A stretch of DNA of 64,000 nucleotides, taken from Celoporthe dispersa. Taxonomy: Eukaryota > Ascomycota > Sordariomycetes > Diaporthales > Cryphonectriaceae. Position 1 is the first letter of the stretch. The number at the start of each line of letters is the position of its first letter. The notes below the pieces were generated by a model that saw nothing but the letters and a program-made list of their open reading frames with translations, did not search any database and was not told where the DNA came from. Below are positions 45,571 to 57,842 of this stretch, piece after piece. The stretch spans positions 372,001 to 436,000 of the forward strand of contig WAID01000007.1 of NCBI GenBank assembly GCA_016584495.1. Reading direction: 5' to 3'. The translations under genes were made by a program, and so were the position numbers.

Positions 45571-47350
45571 GGCGGTCTCTGAAGGTGTAATGACGCGATG
45601 GCCAGTTCAGATTCGGTGTAATGACACTGAGACGACCCGAAAACAAGGCGGATGGTCTGTGAGGGCCGGTGTATGTTAGTCCCTACACAGGAGTGGCAAG
45701 TTGTCCGTGCCAGTGGTAGATAGGGCGGTGAAGGACGGGAAGTGGCAGAGGGCGCCTTTTTAATTTATTTCTTGTGACACGTGGATGGAGACGCAGAGAA
45801 ATGAAACCCCTGAGGCTCTAGGGATATGAAAAGGCATGTATGACTTTTGAAGAGTACAGGTGTGGTGCAAGATAGAGGTGGACTAGGTCGGTGGGCAGCT
45901 TGAATGTTGCGAGGTGAAAGGAGTGATGAAGGGCCGAGGGGGGGGGAGAGGGGAAGAACATAGATAAATAAATGGCACTAGACAAAGTGGAGTTGGGTGC
46001 TGATCGTCCAAGGCAGGGCTCTTGTGCGAATGTTCTCAATGAAGAGGGCGCGTTGAGACACCACAGAAGGAGGACGAGATGGGGATCCGAGAGGTAAAAA
46101 AGGAAAAGGCTGCTCACCAGATCCGCTCTGTTCTCTTTCTAGTGGGAGGATCCTGTCGTTGAAGGACCCGATGGTGATAAGCGCCTCGGCGAGGACTGCT
46201 GTGAATGCTGTCTGTTGCTGGTGTGGTATGGTCTCGATCGGAAGCCCAAAAACTCCGACCAAGGCGAGTAGAGAAGACGATAAGGGTGTTTTGATTGTGG
46301 GAAAGGGGTTGTCTCCAGAATGAAGATGGGGCAGTATGGAAAATAGAAGGCGGTGGTGGGCGGTAGATATCGAAAACAATGTCTAGGAGGGACAAGAAAA
46401 CAGGCGAACGGGTAGGGGAACAAGAACAAGTCTTCCGATCGGAGGAAGAGAAGGGCAGATAATAAATCAGTCAAAGGTGCTGATGACGATGAAGATGGCT
46501 CTGATTGCCGCTACCTCTTAATACGGTAGAGGTAGAACGATGTGTTTGTGTGTGTGAACGATGATTTTTCTGGCTTGGATGCTGACGAGGGGGAAGAGTC
46601 GGTGGAGGGGCAGCTGGGATTTGTAGCTCTTGAGAAAACGACCGTGGAACCGAGCGAGGGCGGGCGTTGGGTGTGTGTGGGATGGGCCGGATAGGCCATG
46701 ACCAGGGTCAAGGTTGGGTTGAGAGAAGAGGAAGTGATGAGGTCGGTACGTACTCTCCCCATCGTACCCATACCTCCTTCCTTACCCCAGCCCAGGGCCA
46801 ACACCACCACGTACGAGCACATCCGTGGAGGAGTCCAGCAGGGCTCTCAACCCGAGTGGAGCAGCAGCACTTTCTCACAAAAAAAAAAAAGATTACATAC
46901 GTACTGCTGTACCACTGCATGTACTCTAGGCACGATTGTACCAGAGTACGTATCGAGTCCGTATGTATCTTGGTACGGGTCCATCTGATAAGTCAACCCT
47001 TGGGTCCTCGGACGACGACGTGCTTGATTGGGAAGCCGGTGCCTTGCCCACAGCGATGGTCCTCAGAGAGGACAAACAGGATCACCTCCCCACGAACCGA
47101 GGGTGGGTTCAGAAAACGCCAATTCCGCATCGCTTTTCTCTGTAGCTGGTACATGGAAGCTGCACTTCGGGCGTGGATGGCTGTACCTACAAGAGTCTCC
47201 AGTTGTGTATGTATGTGCTTGGTACCGACATACCTATCCTTCTCGGTCGGCCCAAGGTGCTAAGGACTTGTGTGTGTGTGTGTGTCTTCTCTGGTAATGT
47301 ACACGGTACCATGTAAATACGTCACCTTGGGCGGAGTACTGGTTCTTCAC
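45571..47350. promoter_or_regulatory. bZIP upstream region with GTAC cluster
   Basis: There is no coding signal. 45,571-46,500 reads as pyrimidine-rich leader or promoter on the minus strand. From 46,745 to 47,340 the tetramer GTAC occurs 16 times by my count, where about 2-3 are expected by chance. An A run (46,880-46,891) and a (TG)n run (47,271-47,284) lie inside. Confidence 0.5.
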
Positions 47351-50300
47351 CTTGTGCCGTGGCCGTGATGGCGAGAGCCCCAACGACAGGCTGGGATCCC
47401 GTCAAGCACAAACTGCATACGACCTACCTGCCAGAGGCGTATCTCAATACCCAATGGCAGCTGTCTAACGGGCGGTTTGTGTGGGGAGGGAGTATCGCTT
47501 CGATAGTGCAAGACCTGACTGACCTCTCAGGTGAGGCTGCTTCAGCCCTCGCTCGTAATTCACTGATGCCCGACGTCGACTGACCAAGCAGCTTACATGA
47601 AACGAACTTCCCAGAAAGCGGCAGCGGCAGTGACAGCCCTGGAATCTGGACGCAGCGGCTAACAAGCCCCCTCCCCCGGGCTGCACCCGGCAAGGCCTGG
47701 CTGGTCAAGCATCAGAGCTTGATCTTGGGATGCTGTAGGAGGCCAGGAGGGTGCGTGCCCGTCTACAATTTGCCAAGCGCCTCGTGCGCTAGACCATCCC
47801 GTGAGATGACCGCTGCTGCGACGGCAAGGCGATTTTCAGTGCTGGTCAGACCGGGACCCCGTCGAGGCCACACAGAGAGAGAGAGGGGGGGGGCTTGACC
47901 ACCAGCTCGACATCTGGGGTTCCCGAGCGCGACCTAGGCACGGGTGCGCTTGGTGGTGTCACGGGTTGGTACTATGAAGGTTGCGCGAGATAGGTATTGC
48001 CCAGTGCGGCGTCTTGCCCTGGTCGCAGGCACCACAACGACCCTGTTCTGCGCAGGGACAACTGTGCTTGCAGCCGAATCTTGGCCCAGCGCAGACGAAT
48101 CAGGCCGTGGCCCAGCACCAACAAATGCTGCTGACCCTTGGGAAGGAGCGGGCACCGGTTCTGTGTGGCCGTGTTGTCGGTGGATCCTGTCCCCCGGGGC
48201 CTTTGGGAGCCTTTCCGATCCAAGATCGAATCACAGATCGCTGATGGGATCTGGGGGAGCAAAGAGCAACCGTGCACGAAGCCCCCACACACGAGGGTGG
48301 TCCTCCTCTAGCCCTCGATAGCCGCCTTCTAGAATGTCCTGCACAAAACGGGTGCGTCGATGCCCACAACTGACAACAACACATCGGCACAAGACGGGCG
48401 TGCCGTTGACAACACACACACAAACACACACACACAAAAAAAAAAAGAAAAAAAGAAAGCAAAAGGAAAGAAAATAGACAATAGTCCATGGAGACGATAG
48501 GGTTAGCCGGCTGGGGAATCGACCTTGTCTGCGCATCCGGCTCTGGTGAGAGAGGAGAAGGTTGTCCCACAAGGAGGCGGCAGGTGGGCACGAAGAGTCC
48601 CATGAACAGCCCACTTGTTCCCACACAAACGGCGAGGGCTGGCTGGACAGGGTAGGGATGACTGGCTGAGAAGCCGTCAACGTGCAGTAGATTGGGCATC
48701 AACGCCTACGGCCCGCAAGGTCCGTTTGTGCCCAAAGGTCCAGAACAGCCATACAGAGCGAGTCGATGGGTGGCATGTGGGCCACCCGGGCACTCTGTCG
48801 AACGCTGGCAGGCTAGCAGGCAGGCTATTGGAGAGCCGCGAGAGCCAAACCTGGACAGGCAAGCCGCATGCCATGCCATGCCACGGGGCACGGGGCAGAG
48901 GGCACACAATCCGTAAGCTCCTCGCCGGCCAGAGAGCTAGCCTACTCCCGAACCTAGAAGCTGTCCCGTCACAGGATTTTAATTTTTTTTTATTTTTGAA
49001 TTTTTTCTTTCCCTACTCGAGGACGGCGGGCGTACATGTTCTCCTCCCGGCCACTAGGAAGCTCCGGGGCATGGGCTCCCAGTCTGCCAGGCTGTTCGTC
49101 TTGTTGTACTTGCTTCTGCTGCTGCTGGGTCTTGGCATGGCCTGTCTCTCAGCCCGTGTGCGCCGTGTGCCGTACCGCAGGGTACGGAGTACCTCTGCCG
49201 CAAAAATGCCGGCCAGAGGGAGAGAGACCGGCAGAAGATTTGACCTGATGAAGCAGAAGGACCTGTTGTCGTCCAGAACCAGGCCAGGATGCAGCTTGGC
49301 AAGCCACTTTGGTCGTCGGTCCTACTGTGTGAGCACACAGTGATGAAACGGCCATGCGCCCTCTCGAGGCCCCATCCACCAGGCTACGCGAATAGTCACG
49401 CCCGGAGAAGACGAGATCCCACGTATCAAGTCTACATTGTCCAACAGACGGTGCACTGTTGCTGGAGAGCCAAAGAAAAATCATGGCAATGGGATAGCTC
49501 CAGCCGGAATGATCATGAACGCGATCGACAAGCAATGTGCAGCTCTCGACGGATAGATAGGACGATGGCCACGGGCCAAATGACTCCACGGGGGTGGTGC
49601 GTGTGTCGCTGACCCTCTCTCTTTCTCTTGGTTCTCACGTACATGGTACTACATATGACCTGGGCACCTGAGCCGTGTGACCTGGGCCACCGACCAACCA
49701 CCAACCTGCCAACATCTATCATAGCACTATGACCATAGTAGCGCTAGCAGTAATACCACTAGCAGTAGTAGTAGGTGTGGTACAGGCGCGATACGGATGA
49801 TTAGGTAACCAGGTGACAGGGGTAGCTAGCTGTACGGCTTTAGGATTAAAAGGTTATTATGTAATCTGCGACCACCCTAGCTCTGAGACACGGGCACCAG
49901 AGTACCGCTTCTGCAGTGCGCAACCTCACCTCCTACTCTCGCTCTCTCTCTCTTTCCCAGACACGGCGCCAGCAGGCTCATGCAGGCGGTGGCCGGATCG
50001 CTCTGCCCACACACGGATGCTCATCACATCTACAGGCTGGGCACGGATCTCTTTGTGTCCCTCGCGTCTCCCTGATACTGTCTGTTTGTTTTTTCTTAAT
50101 CCCGAGACGACCTCTGAATTTTCGTCGCGCTCTTCACGATACCCGACAACAACAACTGGACTGGAGCACCTTCGCGTCGGACCACTGCGAATGGGCAACA
50201 GGACAAAATTCAGGTGGCTGGACAGCCAGGGCCTGCATGAACGACCCGCTGAAATTCGACTGCACTAAGGGCAACCGCGCCTGTTGTATGGTCAGTCCTC

Positions 50301-53300
50301 GCACTCGAGACATCCAGAGCCCATCTGGCCGCATAGTATGCGGCCAGGTCGTGAGACCAACCCGCCCCTCCAACCAGCGCGCCCAGCCCAGACAAGGTCG
50401 CCAGCCAGACAACACGCCAGGATCGCCGGCGTAAAGTCGGTGTGTCCTTGTGTCCCGATCTCGTTCGCCCAATCGCCTTCTGACTTTGCCTCCTCCAGAG
50501 TCTTCAGGAGCACAGCGCCCCACCAACCCGGCGCGTTCAGCACTCCGTGCTGCGACCAAAGGACGGTCGACCAGCTTCCAGCTCCTGCCGCTCATGACAC
50601 GCGTTTCCCTCGCGTCAGGCCAAGCCCCATCCGCAGTGTGCTCATTCGAGGTATCGCGCCTCAATTCTCAGGTGTGCCTCGTACTCTGGCTGCTGTCTGG
50701 CGCCATCCACCAGCGCCACCAGCGCCGCACTCGAGACCGGGTATCGCATCCTCGGGACACACTCTCCTCCTGCCTGCCTGCCATCCTTTAGGTGTCCGTG
50801 TCCGACTCGCGCCACCGGCGTCCTGCTAACCCAGGCTCTCTCTAGCCCTCCTCCCCCGGAGCACGGACGCGCCCCGGCTGGTACGGAGTACGCTCGCCAA
50901 TGGTAGCATATGCGTGTGGTCTCTCTTCAAGAGTGACCCTCATCACGAGCAAGACCACGCTAGCCTCTTGAGACGTCAAGACGGGCCAAGTCCTAGTTGC
51001 CTACACCTAGGCTGAGCCAGCTCTGCACTGGAGAGATCTGACCTCTCTACGGGATACAGCCGCCTCGTTTTGGCTGGGTTATTGTAACCGCACTCCAAGC
51101 GGCGACATGGAACAATACGGAGATACTGTGTCTGGCACAGGTTGGACCCGCGAAAACTATCCAAAGTGGCGCCTTCACAGCCTCGACTCGTGCGTCTCTG
51201 TGGCTGCAGATCTTTTTTTGGATTTATTTTTTTTTTACCCCTGAGATTTGGGGTACCTGCTGCTTGGCTCGAGCTGGAGCCAGCCTGAGGTCTCAAGGTG
51301 CACCTCGAACCATAGGGTTCTTGGATAGCCCCCCCTTGGCAGTACTTGCTTTGTTGTCTGCTACTGCTCTGAGTCTGGTCGAGTGGCCTCTCTCGGAACA
51401 CCCAACGAGGTTTTTCTGAAAGTGAGGCCTCCAGAGTTTTCTGATCCACTCTGACTACGACCGCACTGGCCCAAAATGTGAGAGGTGAGGAGTTGAAGGA
51501 AAGAGATTTTCGCATCTGGGTTGTTGAGTGCTTTGAGACGGCGCAAACAGCGCTTCACCTCATTATGTGTACAAGATACACCGGGTACACCACGGCAGCT
51601 TGAAACTTCTGCACAGTTGAGTCGGAGAGGCCGTCCTATGTGTCACCTCGCCTGCACGACTTGCAGTGCCAACAGGCCAGCGGGAGACCCTGTTGTGTGC
51701 ATCTGCATGTCCCCGCGTCTCAACAGATCGACTGATAGCTGTCCTGCATACGGCTCTGCAGGTGCTGAAACGGGCCCAGGCTACATGGACACCACATCGC
51801 CCTAACGCTCAGGGTCGTCGATTCTGTGGGTCTACCACCATTGTTTCCGATGTTCCTTGGGCTCTCCCTTGGATGGACTCTGTTTGTCGGCTCGCGCCTT
51901 ACACGATGCTTAGGCCTCAGAGGCGGCTCAGAGACTCTCCTTGGCTCCCACACACAAACCACCACAGGACTTTGTCCTGACTGACGTTGGAACAAGGTGA
52001 GGTCAGTGTTCACAGGGAATCCTTGCGCAATCCACCCGATGGCCCACAGCCCATCAACCCCGGCTGTTAACAAGCCTGTCGAAAATCCTCCGGCGGCTTG
52101 TCCGTGCTCTTTGCGGGAGCCCCATTCTGGTCGAAGCTCAGATTCGAATGCTTGCTTCCAGTATGCAGATTGTCAAGCTGGTATTGCATTACCACCATGG
52201 TATTCTGGCTTGTTGTACTGTGTATGCCTGCAGAGACATGACCCACGGTCGAGCATGAAGGGTGCTCCGATGAACTTATCTTGATATCGTACTTTGTGGA
52301 CCAAATTTGGCTGGGACCATACCTTTTCCGGCCGTTAATTCTTTACACACAGTTGCTCTGCGCCGAGCATATTCTGCAGCAGCACCAGTCTGCGTGTGGA
52401 AGGAAGCCACTGGTTCCAAGTTGTGGTGATCTTGCGGCTGCGATGAGTCTTGACGAAGCCACTGTCGAAACGCTCGTGGCCAATGACAAAGACAAGAAAG
52501 AGGCGTTGGTGCAGTATGCAAAGCATTTCGGACCTGAACATCCTCATGCATAAGCACTATGTAGCACATATCTACCTGGCTTCAGGCGTGGTCGCACTTA
52601 TTCAGGGAGTTCCATCTCAAGGCCCCATTGTCAACAATCCCGGCTTCTACCTCCGGCCCCGATCCGCCCCAGTTGGTCGAATCGGCCAGAGAACAGAATG
52701 GGGACTTTGTGATATGGCGGTGAGGGCGGCTGAGCACAAGCCAGCCCTACTCCCGCGCAAGCCCGGACTTTATCGCCACGAACACAGATCTAAAGGGGGG
52801 GAGGGGAGGGGGACTTGTTGGGATGTGCAAACATGGAGACATCTGTTTGCCAGATCGCCGGGGCTGCAATCGTCCAAAATGGGGTCCGTGGTCCCCCGCC
52901 GTGCTGCAGGCTTTCTGCACTTGCCGTCTGCATGTGTAGGCAGATTCCCCATACTACGAACATGGATCACCGTCTCCCTCCGCGCAAGCGAACCTCTCTC
53001 TGCAGCAGCCGTCCCCGTTGTCGTTGTCGTGGATTCTGGCATACTTGTTCGCCACGTGAAAGGTGGATCAGCTGACTGCGCGCTCGACGAACCTCGAGCT
53101 TTGCTCGGGGGCGCCGCGCTTTGCTGGCTTCTGCATGCCAACTTGTCTTGACAACACCTGCGAGCATGCGTGGTCAGATTGCGACGCTGCTCCTCACCTG
53201 ACAGGTAGACAGGCAACCTCCATCTCGCTGATAGTGTTGAGGTCCAGGGGCGTACTTGGCCCGTGCTGCCAGACGACGAGCTGCGTAGTATGGTAGGTCC

Positions 53301-54500
53301 GTATACAGGCCAAATACTCGGTATCCTAACGTGCCTATCAGCATATAGTATGGAAGGGATGTTCAAAAGGTGGAACAACTCGGGGCCCCTTGATCGAGCA
53401 TTCCGAGTGGCCGAAGCGACCAACCTCTTACACTCTCCTCTGCATGGATGTCTATCAGGCGTTGATGCGGTGAAGAGCCTCCAGGAGCCACTCAATCTCA
53501 TCAGGCTGGAGCATCGGACCTCTACGGCCACAAATCCTGCAATCCTTCTACTACGGTCCCAAGAGGCTGGATCGGCACAGTGACTACTGATTTTCTCCTC
53601 GGGTGATCCTTCCGTGCGCACTCGCTTGTTCTATGTTTAGTATCGGGATTCGAACGCAGGCTATGCTTTTGCTGCACTCAGTACTGTTTTGAAACCTAAG
53701 CTTATCTGCAGGCACTGGGCGATCGTGCCCAGCACAATCCATCAGGTGAAGGTGTCCTGTTCCGTACAACCCCCCCTGTCGCTCGTAATTCTGTTCTGAT
53801 CTGAATCCATATTTCGATAGGTGTACCTCGAACCACTGTGTTGATGTAACTCGTACTACGTAGCGAGCTTGCCTTGTCCGACGGACGAGGTGCTCAAGGT
53901 GTCAGAAGACCGAACGCACTGGGCGAATCCTACAACAGTAGGCCCTGCAGCCGTGGGTTCCGCCCAGGCGCCTCCCAATACCTAAGCGAGTCTCTCGGGT
54001 TGGTCGTTGGGGCTACGCCCACCTGAAACAACTCATAGCACTGTCACAGCTGCAGCTACGAGAGGAGCCAGCACTACCTACCACGTCGTAGTGCCATGCA
54101 GTGTGATGACACTCCAGCAGCGCCGACACAGCCTGGACAGCTAATGCTGCTTAGGACTGGTGTCTGTGGATCCCAAGGCCAGAAGATACTGATGGAGAAG
54201 GTCCGATGTTTCCCGATGTGGTGATGACCTGAACCTTCGAGTCCAGGTTGTGATGATGAAAGGATGTGAAAGTAAGCTTTTGAGCTGTGTATCATGCATT
54301 GCTGAGGTGTTGCGTCCGATGCGCCCGAAAACGATTACATGGCCTAGTGCATGGGAAAGGTATGGCAACACGTTAATTTTCTCACGGAGCGTAGGTCAAG
54401 CAAGTAGCATAGCACGAGTGGCAACATCATCTGTCCGGTTCTCTTGAGGCCGTGTCAGGGTATCAAAAATTCGTATTCATTCTGCTATTGGTGCTTCCCT
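47351..54500. other. 7-kb gene-poor region of normal base composition
   Basis: No open frame here shows a recognisable domain; the longest (48,615-49,343 plus, 52,770-53,621 minus) look like chance frames in GC-rich DNA. Low-complexity patches: G/A run 47,875-47,894, CA-rich plus A run about 48,410-48,450, T run 51,212-51,235. The 11-mer GTACGGAGTAC, a near-palindrome, occurs at 49,182-49,192 and 50,881-50,891. Long non-coding transcripts are possible but cannot be shown. Confidence 0.5.
52281..52553 (+). CDS. Possible orphan exon or small protein, doubtful
   Basis: A 90-codon frame. Its second half (from the ATG at 52,443), MSLDEATVETLVANDKDKK and onwards, has a charged, helix-like composition that reads as real protein, ending in GPEHPHA. 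A possible splice acceptor (TTCTGCAG) lies at about 52,372-52,379. No partner exon and no known family were found. It may be a last exon of an unrecognised gene, a relic or a chance frame. Confidence 0.2.
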   Translation: MISYFVDQIWLGPYLFRPLILYTQLLCAEHILQQHQSACGRKPLVPSCGDLAAAMSLDEATVETLVANDKDKKEALVQYAKHFGPEHPHA

Positions 54501-56131
54501 CTACTGGAACTCCCAGAGTTTGACCAACAAGCCATCCTCTAACCCAGAGTCTGCGTCTTGAGGCAGAAACATCTTCTTTGGGATCTGAAACTCGACGACC
54601 GGGGCTTTCTTGACGTTCTTAGCCATCTCGGCTTCAATGAGACTCCCGTATGAGTGATCGAGGAAGTCTTCCAGCTGGTAGAACTGCTTAGTGAATTGCT
54701 CCGAAATGATCTTGGTAATGGTCGCCACGTTGGGATGATAGTGTGACTGAAGCTGTACGACCTCCCAGATACAGCTGTCGATAGCGCGAGTCTCCATCGG
54801 GTCCTCCTCATCTGGTAAAAGGGGTCCTCCATGCCCTCGTCAGCAAGCCTCTCCCTCTCTTCGTCCGTCCTCGGTACCCTGTGCATCATAAAGGTACAGG
54901 TCGGGTGCTTCTTGAACAGATTGTACATCCAAGGTACGATGATCACTATCGCGCTCGGCGGCGCGTTCAGGCTAAGCCTGGCGAGCCGCTTGATGAAGCT
55001 TGCAACCAAGGCTGCCGGAAGATGTGATGAGGCGAGGAAGGTGTCGAGCAGGCGGAAGAATCTCGAGCGATATCTTGAGTGTAGTATGTCGGCATCGAGC
55101 AAGGAATAGAGCTTGGTGTAGAATGCCGGATAGTCGAGGTTCCTCTCCTGGATGAGGTAGAAGACCCCAGAGAGGGCGAGCAGAGACATGGAGCCGCCGG
55201 TGTTGTAGCAGTCGGTAAGGAAGTCCATGAGGAGCTCGGGCTTGGTAAACCAGGGAGCGACGACCCTCGACATGACATCCAGCAGCCGTTTCCTCTGGTC
55301 CTCGTCCATGTCCAGCCTCATCAGTGCAAGCCATGCCTCCTGTGCCTGTTTCTTGTGTTTTGCTGCAGAGAACAGCTCGTGGCCCTTCTTCTTCTCGGGT
55401 GGGTCGACATAGAAGTCCTCGAGCTCTTCAGACGACTCGGGCACGCCTTCGATTGACGAGAGGAGCTCGAAGAGAACGTCAAAAGTCGAGTCTGCTGCGC
55501 TTTTCTCCCCGATGATGTCGTGAACCGCCTTGAAAGTATAGAGCCGCACATCCTCAAACTCATCGACGAAGGTGCTGACGAATTCTGCTCGGACGGCTGG
55601 ATCGACCTGAGACTGGCACAGAGCGCCAACAATGTCCTTGAGGAACAACTTTGGAAAGCAGTAGGCATCCTTTTCGCTCTGTGGATACTGCCCCTCCGTC
55701 TTCAAGAGTCGCATAGACAGTGTCAATGCAGCGAATGCGTGGTCCTCGAGAGCGAAAAAGGATAGAAGGACCTCGTGGTATTCGGCAAGACGGTCCCTCA
55801 GCCAATGCACCACAACGACATCCTTTTCGGGCATGTTCTTCTTCCTAAGCAGGGCGCCAGCGGCCAGGAGTCGGGTGAGGACCCTGCACAGGGCCACAAG
55901 GGCAAGGAGCGCCGCATCCTCATCTCCTTCCAGACTCCTTGCGGTGCTAAGGAGGACGGTGATGTTGTTGTAATTCTTCTTGGATTCGAGGATGGCGGTC
56001 TCGAGGGACAAAATGTCGACTTGGGGATTATCGACATGATCGTCTTGGTCCGGCCGTGGGCGCTTCTTTGGCAAGTCTTTCGTGGCAGGACGTTTGCGCT
56101 TCCCCGTTGGCTCCATCACTGCTGCCGGCAT
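54501..56131 (-). CDS. NOC4: Nucleolar complex protein NOC4 (CBF/Mak21 family)
   Basis: Partner of Nop14 in assembly and export of the 40S ribosomal subunit, in nucleolus and nucleus. The start is the ATG at 56,131, followed by a basic, lysine-rich head (KRKRPATKDLPKKRPRP) that looks like a nuclear signal. It is helical throughout. The CBF domain covers about residues 300-470, with DFLTDCYNTGGSMSLLALSGVFYLIQERNLDYP, FRLLDTFLASSHLPAALVASFIKRLARLSL and MYNLFKKHPTC. The frame breaks once: the A run at 54,817-54,820 is one base short between DPF and the downstream PMETRAIDSCIWEV, which continues in the next frame to the stop. Corrected length 543 residues, normal for the family. Divergent from ATP4 over about 350 bp. 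Confidence 0.92.
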
Positions 56132-56481
56132 CTTGCTGCTTCGCAAAGTCGTCTTGCTCTGTGTACAAAATCGTTTTAAACTCACCTCCACGCAGCGCCT
56201 GCACGAAAATTCAGGCACCGCCAAAAGTTGAAAAGTTGACGCTGGCCAATCACAAGGCTTGACACTAGCACTAAGATCTTGTCGCCCTCGAGTCTGCCAA
56301 AGTTGCTGGTTGGTGGAGCTGACTCTGTTAGTACGTCCTGCCACCCCCCCCCAAAGCTGGTCGGGAGCAAACCTCTCAATCAAACACGCACTCTCAAGCG
56401 CAAGGCCTCGGAAAGTGTCTCAAGCCTTCAAGCTCAATCACCACAACCCACCTCCACACGACCACCGCGCATCACAACACA
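56132..56481. promoter_or_regulatory. Bidirectional promoter NOC4/ATP4
   Basis: 350 bp between two outward-facing housekeeping starts. The plus side is A/C-rich before the ATP4 ATG (CACAACACA context). Confidence 0.5.
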
Positions 56482-57439
56482 ATGGCGTCCCGCCTGGCTA
56501 GAACCGCTCTCGGTGGGTAGCAGTGTCTTTGGGCCACCTGTGGTCCTGCCTCTGCTCAATTGACGAGACTGACGTGACGTAGGGGCTGCCCGTGTGCGGC
56601 CATCGATTTCTCCCCGAACTCTTCCGGCCATCACCACCCTCGCTACCACCGGCTCTCGCAACTCTTCCAACGTCCCTGTTGAGGACCCTAAGAAGAAGGC
56701 TCAGTCTATCATCGATGCCCTCCCCGGCAACTCCCTCGTCTCCAAGACCGCCATCCTGTCCTCCGCCGCCGGTCTGTCAATCTACGCCCTCAGCAACGAG
56801 TACTACGTCGTCAACGAGGAGACCGTCGTCGCCTTCTGCCTGCTGAGCGTCTGGGGTGCTGTCATCAAGTACGCCGGCCCCATGTACAAGGAGTGGGCTG
56901 AGGGACAGAACAAGAAGATTGCCGGCATCCTGAACGCCGCCCGTGCCGACCACACCCAGGCCGTCAAGTCCCGCATCGAAAATGTCCAGCAGATGAGCGG
57001 CGTCGTCGACATCACTAAGGGTCTCTTCGAGGTCTCCAAGGTACGAGATATGCATGGGACTTTGGAAGGGAGGCCACAACTTACAACCCGCACGTGCTGA
57101 TGCTTCATTTTCTTCTTTTGCAGGAGACCGCCAAGCTCGAGGCCGAGGCCTACGAGCTGGAGCAGAAGACCGCCCTGGCTGCTGAGGCCAAGGCCGTCCT
57201 CGACTCCTGGGTCCGCTACGAGGGCCAGGTCAAGCAGCGCCAGCAGAAGGAGCTCGCCGAGAACATCATCGCCAAGGTGCAGAAGGAGCTGGAGAACCCC
57301 AAGGTGTTGCAGCAGATCCTTGCCCAGAGCGTGACAGATGTTGAGAGTGCGTTACCGTCTTCTCCTTCCCCAGGCTCGATCGTTTTATGTTCCTGGCTAA
57401 CACCCTCCTGCAGAGATTGTCTCTTCCAAGGCTCAATAG
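56482..57439 (+). CDS. ATP4: Mitochondrial ATP synthase subunit 4 (subunit b)
   Basis: Peripheral-stalk subunit of F1Fo-ATP synthase, inner mitochondrial membrane. Exons: 56,482-56,512, 56,583-57,040, 57,124-57,346 and 57,414-57,439, all introns GT-AG (70, 83 and 67 bp); 245 residues. The N-terminus MASRLARTALGAARVRPSIS is an Arg/Ser-rich mitochondrial presequence. A cleaved mature part starts near NVPVEDPKKKAQSIIDALPG. Hydrophobic segments: TAILSSAAGLSIYALSN and VAFCLLSVWGAVIKY, the hairpin expected for this subunit. After that comes a long charged coiled coil (KEWAEGQNKKIAGILN to KVLQQILAQSV) and the short last exon KIVSSKAQ. The frame is clean. Confidence 0.93.
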
Positions 57440-57842
57440 ACACCTGATAGATATCCATCAACGCATACCTGCCTACCTTTTCTTATGTATTATCTAAAAG
57501 CCTAGAGCGTTGGATGCGCTGTGCATAGTCAACTCATGATTCTCTGGGGGAGCAACCAACCGCCTGTGGTCAGCGGGCTTTTGGAGAGGAGGAAGAGGAG
57601 GAGGAGGAGGAGGAGGGGACTCTGGTTGTCGCGTCGTCCGTAGACAAAAGAGAAACCCTGTCACAACTGTCACAGCGCCTATTCGTTTTTGCTTGCTTGC
57701 CTGCCACACGCTCCTTTTGACCTCTTCGTGTATCTGTGGGGGCCTAAGGCTCCTGGCATGCATGACATCCTGCTGCAATCTACGCGTGGGCACGGGCGAA
57801 GTGAGTCACTCTTGTTTTCGATTCTAGGAACCAGAAACAACT
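57440..57842. other. Convergent intergenic region ATP4/monooxygenase
   Basis: About 400 bp with the two 3' regions and a (GGA)n tract at about 57,585-57,617. No gene. Confidence 0.5.

Noticed and set aside
48615..49343. 242-codon frame
   Set aside because: No domain and no family likeness; crosses low-complexity T-rich DNA; frames of this length arise by chance in GC-rich DNA.
52770..53621. 283-codon frame on the minus strand
   Set aside because: Arg/Ser-rich throughout with no recognisable motif; looks like a chance frame.
53628..53700. tRNA-like B-box on the minus strand (GCGTTCGAATCCC)
   Set aside because: The T-arm does not pair well (two mismatches of five) and no matching acceptor stem or A-box could be placed at the right distance.
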